Assembly (NCBI GenBank): GCA_017517815.1
Contig: JAFWYA010000008.1
Coordinates: 1 to 24,957, forward strand
Source of the DNA: Clostridia bacterium
GTDB lineage: Bacteria > Bacillota_A > Clostridia > Christensenellales > Aristaeellaceae
Direction: 5' to 3'
DNA: 24,957 bases
A program made the position numbers and the translations under genes. Positions 8,372 through 16,179 of this stretch are shown here, piece after piece; the stretch's first letter is position 1; each line of letters starts with the position of its first letter. The notes under the pieces are model-generated. The model was not told the origin of the DNA, did no database searches, and worked only from the letters and a program-made list of their open reading frames with translations.

Positions 8372-8412
8372 TGCGGCAGCTGAAAAAGCCGCAGATTTTT
8401 TGTTTTTTTCAT
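8332..8412 (-). CDS. Possible small basic protein or leader peptide, 26 aa
   Basis: A 26-codon frame lies between rpe and rhlE. It starts with ATG at 8412 and ends with TGA at 8332. A good GGGAGG lies 8 bases before the ATG, a stronger site than the one in front of rhlE. The product begins MKKTKNLRLFQLPQKQ and is very basic: nine Lys/Arg and a single Glu in 26 residues. No membrane segment or known motif is visible. The stop lies 30 bases before the rhlE ATG, so it could be a leader peptide for rhlE or an independent small protein. The A-rich codons coincide with T-tracts of hairpins on the opposite strand, so the frame could also be accidental. Coding status is a hypothesis. Confidence 0.4.
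   Translation of the reverse strand: MKKTKNLRLFQLPQKQKRMERSPVRH
8372..8410 (+). terminator. Second terminator-like hairpin facing the plus strand
   Basis: A 6-bp stem, TGCGGC (8372-8377) and GCCGCA (8388-8393), is followed on the plus strand by GATTTTTTGTTTTTTTC. It directly follows the hairpin at 8322-8359, making a tandem pair in the same unexpected orientation. Confidence 0.4.
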
Positions 8413-8450
8413 TTTTATGACCTCCCGGATAACAGTATGCCCGAAAAAGG

Positions 8451-9083
8451 TCAAAGAGCATGCACCTGTTGCGCAAGCTGTACAGGATCGGCCGAACCGA
8501 AGAACGCGGTGCCCATTACCAGTACATCAACACCGTTTTTAATAGCCAGCTGCATGTTGGAGGGGCTGATGCCGCCGTCTGCTTCAATTTCACCCTGAAA
8601 ACCCAATGCACGCAGTTCACGGGCCTTGGACAGCGCTTCAGGCTGCATGGACTGGCCGCCAAAGCCGGGTTCCACAGTCATCAGCAGCACACGGTCGCAC
8701 AGGTGCAGATGGTCGCGCAGGACTTCCACGCTGGTTCCCGGGCGAACAGATACGCCCGCTTTGATACCCAGTTCACGAATGCGCTCAAGCGCTTCCACAA
8801 AGTGTTCAGCCTCGGCATGCACCGTTAGCAGATCAGCGCCGGCTTTTGCAAAGGGCTCTATCATGGAAAGCGGCTGATCCAGCATGAGATGAACGTCAAA
8901 GGGACAGTCAGTCAGTTTGTTGAGCGCGGCCAGGATGTGAGGGCCAAAGGTGAGATTGGGCACAAAATGAGCGTCCATGACGTCAAAGTGCAGTTCATCG
9001 CAGCCGGCTTTCACAGCCTTTAATACCTCGTCGCCCAGACAGGCGGGATTGGCAGCCAGCAGAGATGGCGAAAGTTTAATCAT
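8451..9083 (-). CDS. rpe: Ribulose-phosphate 3-epimerase
   Basis: Interconverts D-ribulose 5-phosphate and D-xylulose 5-phosphate in the pentose phosphate pathway, in the cytosol. The 210-residue TIM barrel starts MIKLSPSLLAA (Ser7). The metal and acid-base residues are at the expected places: His32 and Asp34 in LHFDVMDAHFVPN, His65 in FDVHLM, and Asp169 in EADGGI. The phosphate-binding MTVEPGFGGQ loop and the C-terminal VLVMGTAFF strand are also present. The ATG overlaps the end of rsgA by 8 bases, and an AGGAGG lies 15 bases upstream inside rsgA, so translation is probably coupled. In many Firmicutes a thiamine pyrophosphokinase gene follows rpe; here it is replaced by rhlE. Confidence 0.97.
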   Translation of the reverse strand: MIKLSPSLLAANPACLGDEVLKAVKAGCDELHFDVMDAHFVPNLTFGPHILAALNKLTDCPFDVHLMLDQPLSMIEPFAKAGADLLTVHAEAEHFVEALERIRELGIKAGVSVRPGTSVEVLRDHLHLCDRVLLMTVEPGFGGQSMQPEALSKARELRALGFQGEIEADGGISPSNMQLAIKNGVDVLVMGTAFFGSADPVQLAQQVHAL

Positions 9084-9966
9084 AGCGATTTTTCCATGCC
9101 TCCTGTACTTTTTTGAGCAGCTGATGATAGCGCTCCATCCTTGCGCGACTGATATGACCGTCACGCGCAGCGCTGAGCACGGCGCAGCCGGGCTCGCTGA
9201 GATGATAGCAGGGTGCAAAGCGGCACTCGCCCTCATAGGGGAAAAATTCAGGGTAGTATTCTTTTAGCTGGATGGGTTCCAGTCCCTCCCACAGTTCCAG
9301 CAGGCTGAAACCGGGAGTATCCAGCACCTGATAGTCGCCGCTGAACAGCAGCTCGGCATGCCGCGTGGTGTGACGGCCGCGGCTGATCTTGCGGCTGATC
9401 TCGCCAGTTTCCAGTTCGAGGCCTGTAGCTGCGCTCAGAAGCGTGCTTTTGCCTACGCCGCTCTGGCCGGCAAAGCACGAGATACCTGCTTTGAGCAATT
9501 CACGCAGCGCCTCCATGCCCTCGCCGGTTTTGGCGCTTACCTTCAGCATCGGCGCACCCAGTCCGGCATAATCGCGCTTTACCTGATCAAACAGCTGTTC
9601 ATCCAGATCGCACTTGTTGACGACGATCGCAGGCTGAATGCCCTGCTTGACCGCCATCACAATCAGCGTATCGATCAGCAGATAATCCGGGGCGGGCTGC
9701 GGAGCCAGCACCAGCACAATGTGGCGGATATTGGCCACCGGCGGGCGCACCAGTTCACTTTCGCGGGGCAGGATTTCCTCCACCCAGCCATGCTCATCGC
9801 CTGTTCCGGGTGTGAAGCGCACGCGGTCGCCCACCATGGGCGTGATGCGCTGCTTGCGGAATTTTCCCTTGGCGCGCAGCACATGCACTTCGCCCTTTTC
9901 ATCACGGGCGTAATACAGGCCGCCCACGCCTTTGACGATCACACCCGCGGGCGTGAAAGCTTCCAT
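9076..9966 (-). CDS. rsgA: Small ribosomal subunit biogenesis GTPase RsgA
   Basis: A circularly permuted GTPase that checks late 30S subunit maturation. The 296 residues show the OB-fold N-terminus (RKQRITPMVGDRVRF), then the G motifs in permuted order: G4 NKCD (117-120), G5 SAKTG (144-148), G1 GQSGVGKST (167-175), and G3 DTPG (216-219). The zinc knuckle Cys248, Cys253, His255 and Cys261 follows. The ATG at 9966 is favoured because AGGAGG lies 11 bases upstream; a TTG directly before it is an alternative. An ATG at 10026 would overlap the kinase gene and add a non-conserved leader. It sits directly after prkC, and the Bacillus homologue CpgA is a PrkC substrate, which fits this order. Confidence 0.97.
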   Translation of the reverse strand: MEAFTPAGVIVKGVGGLYYARDEKGEVHVLRAKGKFRKQRITPMVGDRVRFTPGTGDEHGWVEEILPRESELVRPPVANIRHIVLVLAPQPAPDYLLIDTLIVMAVKQGIQPAIVVNKCDLDEQLFDQVKRDYAGLGAPMLKVSAKTGEGMEALRELLKAGISCFAGQSGVGKSTLLSAATGLELETGEISRKISRGRHTTRHAELLFSGDYQVLDTPGFSLLELWEGLEPIQLKEYYPEFFPYEGECRFAPCYHLSEPGCAVLSAARDGHISRARMERYHQLLKKVQEAWKNRYD

Positions 9967-9988
9967 CAAACCGTTATCCTCCTGTTCA

Positions 9989-11890
9989 TCAGCGAAGCGT
10001 GACGATTTCTTCCCTGAATAATTCACCGTTGAGATAAATGCGGCAGTTTAGTTCGCCGGACGTTTTGGAACTGAGGGGAATGAGCATGACCGTTTCGCCG
10101 CCGGCAGCGATGGTGCCTTCATACTTGGCATACTCTTCTTCGCCGATGATCAGCGTCACGCGCAGCACGCGGTCGGCTTCGCCGGCAGGCACAGTCACAC
10201 TGACCTCACCCTGATAAGGCTGGCTTTCAATGCCTACAGTAAGGGTTACAGGGGCATTGAGCACGGCCATCGTGCCGGAAGTGGGGGCCTGCGCCAGCAC
10301 CTGACCGACCTGTGCGGGGTCAGTGGTTTCAACAAAGGTGGGCTTGGCGGAGGAAAGTCCGCTTTCCTTCAGAACGTTCACCGCATCTTCCAGCGTGCGG
10401 CCGGTGACGTCCGGGATCATGGCGCTGCCGCCGGAAATGGTAAGCTCAACAGCCTGACCGGGCGTATAGGGATCGCCGGCCAGAGGCGACTGCTCCAGCA
10501 CGGTTCCGGCTGGAGAGGTTGATACGATCTTCATGGCGATGGTGCTGCCAAACCCGCGTTCTTTCAGACGCTCAGCGGCGTCGCTGTAATCCAGTCCGCG
10601 CATGTCCGGCATGGTGCTGGACACGGGGCCAAGGCTTACCGTCACCAGCAGACTGTCGCCCTTTTCCATGCTGGTATCTGCTTCCGGGATCTGAGAAATA
10701 ACTACGCCGGCAGCAATGGTTTCGTGGTTGATCTCCGTTTGCTGCCAGTTGAGGCCCTCGCGCCTCGCCAGCGTCTGAGCATCCTCCACATCCAGACCGA
10801 CTACATCAGGGGCAAGCACGCTGCGGCTGGCCTGATTGAGAATTTCAATGATGCCAAAGGTCAGCAAGCCAAGCACCAGCGCAACGCCCGCGACGCTGAT
10901 GATGAGACTGCTGAGCTTGTAACGGGGGCGTCTGCGCACCGGAGTGCGGCGCACGGCGGAAGACGCGCGGCGGCTGGCGGCCGTACGGGGACTGACCTCC
11001 TGCACACGAGGCGGCTGCTGCGGAACAGGGATGCGGCTGACTTCCGGCGCGATGGAGGCAGGGTCGAGCTTGCCGTCCTTGGCCTTCATGAGTGCATCAG
11101 CCATTTCGCGCGCTGTCTGGAAACGCTGGGCGGGGTCCTTCTGAAGGGCCTTCATCACAACGGCGACCACGGCAGGCGGCGTTTCGGGGGCAAAGTCCGT
11201 AATGGGCGGCGGTGCATCCTGAATGTGCTGCATGGCAACGGCAACAGGTGTATCGCCCACAAAGGGCACGCGGCCCGTAAGCATTTCATACATGACAACG
11301 CCGGTGGAATACAGGTCGCTTGCGGCTTCCACCACGCTGCCGGTTGCCTGCTCGGGCGAAGAATAATGCACAGAGCCAACGACTGTATCACCCTTGCCGA
11401 TAGTGGCGCCGCCAGTCATGCGGGCAATGCCGAAGTCAGCTACCTTGACATGGCCATCAGCATGGATCAGCACATTTTGAGGTTTGATATCACGATGAAT
11501 AATGCCGTTATCATGGGCGTGCTGCAGCGCGCTTAAAATGCGGATGGCGATCTGAATGGTGGTCTGGTAGCTCAGGCGGCCCTTCTGACGAATGATGTCC
11601 TTGAGGGTGTTGCCATTGACATATTCCAGCACCAGATAGCGGTACTCGCCTTCAACGCCTACGTCCAGAAGGTTGACAAGATTGTGATGGCTCATCAGGC
11701 TGGCTGCCTGCGCCTCGCGCTGAAAACGCTCAAGGAATTCCTTGTCGCTGTTGTATTCGCTTTTGAGAATCTTGACGGCAACGCTGTGGCCCGTTCGGAT
11801 GTCCACTGCACGATAGACCAGCGACATGCCGCCCTGACCGATAAAGTCCTCCAGCTTATAGCGCTCAGCAAAGATCATGCCTTTCATCAT
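9989..11890 (-). CDS. prkC: PASTA-domain Ser/Thr protein kinase (PrkC/Stk1)
   Basis: A membrane-anchored Hanks-type kinase that senses muropeptides or lipid II outside the cell and phosphorylates cytosolic proteins. It has 633 residues. The kinase domain (about 10-270) shows the glycine loop IGQGGMSLVY, Lys40, Glu59 in helix C, the catalytic HRDIKPQN (132-139), DFG (152-154) and SPE (178-180). A basic juxtamembrane stretch (RRASSAVRRTPVRRRPR) precedes one membrane helix (about 328-348). Three PASTA repeats follow (about 356-421, 424-488, 490-553; each with PDV or PDM near its start). A final 80-residue beta-rich segment (555-633) looks Ig-like. The start ATG overlaps the prpC stop (ATGA), with GGAGG 10 bases upstream. 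The C-terminal extension beyond the PASTA repeats varies within the family. Confidence 0.97.
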   Translation of the reverse strand: MMKGMIFAERYKLEDFIGQGGMSLVYRAVDIRTGHSVAVKILKSEYNSDKEFLERFQREAQAASLMSHHNLVNLLDVGVEGEYRYLVLEYVNGNTLKDIIRQKGRLSYQTTIQIAIRILSALQHAHDNGIIHRDIKPQNVLIHADGHVKVADFGIARMTGGATIGKGDTVVGSVHYSSPEQATGSVVEAASDLYSTGVVMYEMLTGRVPFVGDTPVAVAMQHIQDAPPPITDFAPETPPAVVAVVMKALQKDPAQRFQTAREMADALMKAKDGKLDPASIAPEVSRIPVPQQPPRVQEVSPRTAASRRASSAVRRTPVRRRPRYKLSSLIISVAGVALVLGLLTFGIIEILNQASRSVLAPDVVGLDVEDAQTLARREGLNWQQTEINHETIAAGVVISQIPEADTSMEKGDSLLVTVSLGPVSSTMPDMRGLDYSDAAERLKERGFGSTIAMKIVSTSPAGTVLEQSPLAGDPYTPGQAVELTISGGSAMIPDVTGRTLEDAVNVLKESGLSSAKPTFVETTDPAQVGQVLAQAPTSGTMAVLNAPVTLTVGIESQPYQGEVSVTVPAGEADRVLRVTLIIGEEEYAKYEGTIAAGGETVMLIPLSSKTSGELNCRIYLNGELFREEIVTLR

Positions 11891-12606
11891 GAGGCTGTCA
11901 CCTCCGTGATGCGGCACAGCACAAAGGAGACGTTGTCCTTGCCGCCGCCGTCCAGCGCAAGCTGGAGCAGTTCATCGGCGGCCGCTTCATCGTCCTTTGC
12001 GTTTTGCAGCACTTCTTTGATGCGCGCGTCATCCACCATGGTGTACAAACCGTCCGAGCAGATAAGCCACAGATCGCCCGCCTGCTTGTCGTGCGTGAGC
12101 ATGTCGGCTTCGACGGTGGGGTCCACGCCTACAGCACGGGTGATAACATTGCGGTAGGGATGCGTGCGTGCAGCCTCCTGGGTGATCACGCCGTTTTTAA
12201 CCAGCTCTGCCACGACGCTGTGGTCGCTTGTGACCTGAAAAAGCTGTCCGTCGCGCAGCAGATAGGCGCGGCTGTCGCCTACATGGGCGATGAGCAGTTC
12301 ATTTTCATCCTCCCACAGGAAGGTGAGGGTGGTGCCCATGCCGCTCAAGCTGCTGTCATGGCGCGACATATCGTAGATGCGGCGGTTGGCGGCTTCAATG
12401 CTTACCTCCAGCGCATGCTGTTCAGGCTTTTTGCCGCGCAGCGCATTTTTGACGACCTGCACTGCCACACGGCTGGCTGTTTCGCCGCCGTTGTGCCCGC
12501 CCATGCCGTCGGCAACGCCGTATACGCTTTTGTCCACAAGCAGGCTGTCCTGATTGCTTGCGCGCACCAGTCCCTGATGTGTCCTTTGGCAAACCCGCAT
12601 CGTCAT
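11887..12606 (-). CDS. prpC: PP2C-type Ser/Thr phosphatase (PrpC/Stp)
   Basis: A cytosolic metal-dependent phosphatase that reverses phosphorylation by the adjacent PrkC kinase. The 239-residue length is that of the compact bacterial PP2C group. Metal-binding and signature residues are visible: NQD (Asp20), VADGMGGHNGGE (Asp33-Gly34), the SGMGTTL strand, AHVGDSRAYLLR, TSDHS, the LICSDGLYTMV Asp, and GGGKDNVSFV near the C-terminus. The ATG at 12606 lies 5 bases after AAAGGAG; a second ATG two codons later has 11-base spacing and is equally possible. The gene lies 26 bases after rlmN and overlaps prkC by 4 bases, the standard phosphatase-kinase pairing of Firmicutes. Confidence 0.97.
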   Translation of the reverse strand: MTMRVCQRTHQGLVRASNQDSLLVDKSVYGVADGMGGHNGGETASRVAVQVVKNALRGKKPEQHALEVSIEAANRRIYDMSRHDSSLSGMGTTLTFLWEDENELLIAHVGDSRAYLLRDGQLFQVTSDHSVVAELVKNGVITQEAARTHPYRNVITRAVGVDPTVEADMLTHDKQAGDLWLICSDGLYTMVDDARIKEVLQNAKDDEAAADELLQLALDGGGKDNVSFVLCRITEVTAS

Positions 12607-12632
12607 AGTCACTCCTTTGGTATCGGTATGTT

Positions 12633-13676
12633 TCAGGTGTTGCCTTCCAGATGCCTGCGTCTGAGCTGACCGCACGCGCCGCCGATGTCCGACCCCATTT
12701 CACGGCGGACAGTGGCGGAAATGTGCTCGCCTTCCAGCGTCTTGAGGAAGGTCTGCACAGCGGCAGGTGAGGCGGGCATCAGATGACGCTCATCCACATA
12801 GTTGAGGGGGATGAGGTTTACGTGGCACTGCAGGCCGCGCACCAGCTTTGCCAGTTCCCGGGCATGCTCCGGCTTGCTGTTGAGCTGGTCGATCAGCGCG
12901 TACTCAAACACCACGCGCCGGCCGGTGTCAGCCACATAGCTACGCACGGACTGCATCAGTTCCCCGATTGGGTAGGTGCGCGCAATGGGCATGATCTGGG
13001 TGCGAATGCCGTCGTTGGGGGCATGCAGCGAAATGCTCAGAGTGACGGGCAGACGCTCAGTTTTCAGCCGGTCAATCTGCGGAACAAGGCCGCAGGTGGA
13101 AAGCGAAATATTGCGCAGGCTGATATTCAGCCCCTCCGGATCGTTGACAAGGCGCAGGAATCGAACCACATTGTCATAGTTATCCAGCGGTTCTCCGCTG
13201 CCCATGAGCACAATGTGGCCCACTTTGCCCTTGTCGCCCAGGAAACGGTTGGCCAGCAGCACTTCTGCCAGCATTTCACCGGCGGTCAGGCTGCGCACGC
13301 AGCCGTTAAGCGTGCTGGCGCAGAAAGCGCAGCCCATTTTGCAGCCGATCTGGGTGGAGATGCACAGCGAATAACCGTAGTGATAGTGCATCAGCACGCC
13401 TTCGATGATGTTTCCGTCCCAGCAGGCGAACAGGAATTTGACCGTGTCATCCTTCTGGGAGGGGAAGGAGGCGTGCAGCTCCATGGGCAGATCAAAGCAT
13501 TCCTGGGCCAGCTGTTCGCGCAGCGCACCAGGAAGATTGCGCATATCGGCAAAGGGTACGCCCTTGTGCAGCCAGCCAAACAGCTGCTTTGCACGGAAGG
13601 CGGGCTGGCCGTTGCTCATCAGATACTGCTTCAGTTCGTCCTGCGTCATATCCAGCAGGATCTGTTTGCCATCCAT
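12633..13676 (-). CDS. rlmN: Dual-specificity 23S rRNA/tRNA adenine-C2 methyltransferase RlmN
   Basis: A radical-SAM enzyme that methylates C2 of A2503 in 23S rRNA and A37 in some tRNAs. The 347 residues carry the CxxxCxxC cluster motif (Cys112, Cys116, Cys119 in GCKMGCAFC). The two cysteines needed for the methyl-transfer mechanism are also present: Cys105, seven residues before the cluster, and Cys335 in MGSDIGGACGQLR. The SAM-binding GSGEPLDNYDNV and the SISLHAPND strand are present as well. The ATG overlaps the rsmB stop by one base (TGATG), so the two rRNA methyltransferases are translationally coupled. Confidence 0.98.
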   Translation of the reverse strand: MDGKQILLDMTQDELKQYLMSNGQPAFRAKQLFGWLHKGVPFADMRNLPGALREQLAQECFDLPMELHASFPSQKDDTVKFLFACWDGNIIEGVLMHYHYGYSLCISTQIGCKMGCAFCASTLNGCVRSLTAGEMLAEVLLANRFLGDKGKVGHIVLMGSGEPLDNYDNVVRFLRLVNDPEGLNISLRNISLSTCGLVPQIDRLKTERLPVTLSISLHAPNDGIRTQIMPIARTYPIGELMQSVRSYVADTGRRVVFEYALIDQLNSKPEHARELAKLVRGLQCHVNLIPLNYVDERHLMPASPAAVQTFLKTLEGEHISATVRREMGSDIGGACGQLRRRHLEGNT

Positions 13677-15241
13677 CAGCGCACCCTCCGCATACGGGCG
13701 ATGAAGAAGCCCTCCACGCCGTCGCGGCTGCCCAGCAGCTGCAAACCATAAGCACCCTGCTGCTTGCGCAGCTCTTCAGGGAAGGAGACAGGCAGCGTCT
13801 GCAGTTCGTATTCGGGATGGCGATCCAGGAATGCCTGCACCTGCTGTGCATTTTCCTCAGGCAGGATGGAGCAGGTGGAGTACACCAGCGTGCCGCCTTT
13901 CTTGACATAGCGGCATACGGTTTCCAGAATGCGCTTCTGGGTTTCAACGATGGCGGGAATATCTTCAGCCTTCAGGCGCAGCTTCACATCGGGTTTCTGA
14001 GCAAGTACGCCGAGACCGGCGCAAGGGGCGTCCAAAAGCACAGCGTCCAGCGTACCTTCCATATCTTCGCGGAATTCGCCTGCATCGCGCACGGAAATGC
14101 GCATATTGTCAAGGCCCAGGCGGCGCTTCACGCCTTCCAGCAGAAGGGCGCGCTTTTCATGCAGCTCCCAGCTGAACACACGGCCGGTCAGCTGCATTTT
14201 TTCGCACAGATAGGCGCTCTTGCCGCCGGGAGCAGCGCAGGCGTCCAGCACCTTCATGCCGTTTTTGACCTGTACGGCCTCGGCCGCCAGCATGCTGGAC
14301 TGGCCCTGAATGGAGAACAGACCGGCCTTGTAATCGGGGTCAAAGGTGATTTCCTGCGCGCCGTATACCAGCCACGCATGGGGAGCGACGCCGCGTTTGA
14401 CGCGCCATTCCTTTTTGGCCAGCAGTTTTTCAAACTCCTCGTCGCTGAGCTTGTTGAAGTTGGGGCGTACCACGATGGGGTGCTCGGTTTCACGGTAGAG
14501 GATCACGCGCTCGGCCTCTTCAGCACCGTAGTCGGCGATAAGGCGGTCCACCAGCCACATGGGCATACTGCCCATAATGCTCAGGTAGGTGCGCAGATCG
14601 TCTTCCTTCTTCGGCCAGCCGATTTCTTCCTTGCCGCGGGACAGGTTGCGAAGCACTGCGTTGACAAAGCCGCTGGCAGCTTCCATGTTCATGGCCTTGA
14701 CCAGCTTGACAGCCTCGTTGACAGCGGCGCTGTCAGGCACGCGGTCGAGGAACAGGATCTGATAGGCACTCATGCGCAGAATGTCACGCTGGGAGGGCTG
14801 ATGCGTGGGATGATCCATCAGCTTGTCCAGCGCATAGTCGATGCGCAGCTCATTTTCCAGCGTGCCGTAAACGATGTTGGTGACCAGACTGCGGTCCTGC
14901 GGGCTGAGCTTGGAAGCACGCAGCTTTTCATCCAGACTGAGGGCGGCAAAAGCGCCGTTCTGATGCACGTCGCAAAGCACGTCCAGCGCTACGCGGCGGG
15001 CGTTCATGGTCAGACCGGTAGACTCCTGAGGAGCGTCCTTGGCGCTGCGGCCAAACAGGCGCTCGCCTTCAGGCTTTTTGGGAGCGGGCTTGCCGAATTT
15101 GCGGTCACCGGCGGGTTTGCCAAACTTGCGATCTCCGGCAGGCTTGCCGAAGGGCTTTTTATCGTTGCTGCGCAAGGGCTTCTTTTCACTGCTTTGAGCA
15201 GAGCGGAAGGGCTTCTTGGTTGCAGGGCGTTTTTCCGTCAT
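13676..15241 (-). CDS. rsmB: 16S rRNA (cytosine-C5)-methyltransferase RsmB (Sun/Fmu) with basic N-terminal extension
   Basis: An SAM-dependent enzyme that makes m5C967 in 16S rRNA. At 521 residues it is about 70-80 longer than typical RsmB, owing to a Lys/Pro/Gly-rich N-terminus (1-75) that contains two exact copies of GKPAGDRKF plus a partial third. The NusB-like RNA-binding domain spans about 79-210. The catalytic domain shows motif I DACAAPGGKS (333-342), motif IV DAPCAG (Cys407) and motif VI YSTCS (Cys457). The start ATG overlaps the fmt stop (ATGA). An internal ATG at codon 79 begins the conserved part, but it is less likely because the extension keeps the frame open and is positioned for coupling to fmt. 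Confidence 0.96.
   Translation of the reverse strand: MTEKRPATKKPFRSAQSSEKKPLRSNDKKPFGKPAGDRKFGKPAGDRKFGKPAPKKPEGERLFGRSAKDAPQESTGLTMNARRVALDVLCDVHQNGAFAALSLDEKLRASKLSPQDRSLVTNIVYGTLENELRIDYALDKLMDHPTHQPSQRDILRMSAYQILFLDRVPDSAAVNEAVKLVKAMNMEAASGFVNAVLRNLSRGKEEIGWPKKEDDLRTYLSIMGSMPMWLVDRLIADYGAEEAERVILYRETEHPIVVRPNFNKLSDEEFEKLLAKKEWRVKRGVAPHAWLVYGAQEITFDPDYKAGLFSIQGQSSMLAAEAVQVKNGMKVLDACAAPGGKSAYLCEKMQLTGRVFSWELHEKRALLLEGVKRRLGLDNMRISVRDAGEFREDMEGTLDAVLLDAPCAGLGVLAQKPDVKLRLKAEDIPAIVETQKRILETVCRYVKKGGTLVYSTCSILPEENAQQVQAFLDRHPEYELQTLPVSFPEELRKQQGAYGLQLLGSRDGVEGFFIARMRRVR
15095..15148 (-). repeat. Two tandem 27-bp repeats in rsmB
   Basis: Two adjacent units each encode GKPAGDRKF (residues 32-40 and 41-49). 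The copies differ at several third positions, so the peptide is conserved while the DNA has diverged. A partial third unit (GKPA) follows. Confidence 0.85.
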
Positions 15242-16179
15242 ACGCGTACCTCTTTCAGGCTTTTGCCTTCTTCAATGGGATGGCCCAACAGGAACGCACG
15301 CGCATCCATGCGCTTGGCGTTGGGGGCCTGAATTTCACACAGTTCAATGGCACCGTCTGCAGTCGCAACAACCAGACCGTTCTTTTTGTTGGCGCAGATC
15401 ACGGTACCTGCGGGGGCAGAGGTGGGAAAATCGGCCTTCTGCGCGCGCCATACCTTCAGCACGCCTTCAGCAAGCTCTGCATAGGCGCACGGCCACGGAG
15501 ACATGGCACGCACACGCAGCAGACATTTTTCCGAGCCTTCTCCAAAGTCCAGCAGGCCCAGTTCCTTGGTGATCTTGGGGTCGTAGGTGGACTGGCTTTC
15601 GTCCTGCTTCTCACGGGGACAGGTACCTGCTTCCAGCTGACGCAGGGTCTCGATCAGCAGCTCCGCGCCCATCTGAGCGATGCGGTCGGTGAGCGTGCCG
15701 GCGGTATCGTCTTCGCTGATGGGCGTTTCGGCCTTCAGCAGCATATCGCCCGTGTCGATGCCCTTGTCGGAGAACATGGTGGTCACACCGGCCACCTTGT
15801 CGCCGGTGAGAATGCTCCACTGAATGGGCGCTGCGCCGCGGTGGCGGGGCAACAGAGAGGCATGAACGTTTACGGTACCCATGGGCGGCACGTCCAGCAC
15901 TTCCTGCGACAGAATCTGGCCAAAGGCGGCCGTTACGCAGATGTCAGGCTTGAGCTCACGCAGCGGTTCCAGACCGTCCAGACGCATTTTTAGGGGCTGG
16001 AAGACAGGAATGTCATGCTTCAGTGCCACCTCTTTGACGGGGCTCATCTGCACCTTGCCGCCGCGTCCCTTGGGACGGTCAGGCTGGGTGAATACGCCCA
16101 CAACGTCGTATTTGGCGTCGATGAGGGCCTGCAGCGTGGGCACGGAAAAATCCGGCGTGCCCATGAAAACAACTCTCAT
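15238..16179 (-). CDS. fmt: Methionyl-tRNA formyltransferase
   Basis: Transfers a formyl group from 10-formyl-tetrahydrofolate to Met-tRNAfMet, preparing the bacterial initiator tRNA. The 313-residue length is standard. The N-terminal Rossmann domain starts MRVVFMGTPDFSVPTLQALI. The catalytic triad is in place: Asn104 and His106 in NVHASLLPRHRG, and Asp142 in DKGIDTGDML. The C-terminal OB-like tRNA-binding domain covers roughly 205-313. The ATG overlaps the def stop (ATGA), and the purine-rich codons of the Def acidic tail supply the GAGGA ribosome binding site. Pairing with def is near-universal, since one enzyme adds and the other removes the formyl group. Confidence 0.98.
   Translation of the reverse strand: MRVVFMGTPDFSVPTLQALIDAKYDVVGVFTQPDRPKGRGGKVQMSPVKEVALKHDIPVFQPLKMRLDGLEPLRELKPDICVTAAFGQILSQEVLDVPPMGTVNVHASLLPRHRGAAPIQWSILTGDKVAGVTTMFSDKGIDTGDMLLKAETPISEDDTAGTLTDRIAQMGAELLIETLRQLEAGTCPREKQDESQSTYDPKITKELGLLDFGEGSEKCLLRVRAMSPWPCAYAELAEGVLKVWRAQKADFPTSAPAGTVICANKKNGLVVATADGAIELCEIQAPNAKRMDARAFLLGHPIEEGKSLKEVRV

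Noticed and set aside
8425..8457. Internal promoter before rhlE (TTGACC, 17 bases, TATCCG on the minus strand)
   Set aside because: The -10 matches only three of six positions and lacks the conserved final T, so it is too weak to list as a feature.
13180..13215. GSGEP instead of the common GMGEP in RlmN as a possible defect
   Set aside because: This position varies in the family, and all catalytic cysteines are present, so the enzyme is probably active.
13589..15331. 580-codon plus-strand open frame antisense to rsmB and the start of rlmN
   Set aside because: It spans the ends of three clearly real minus-strand genes and has no recognisable domain or convincing ribosome binding site.
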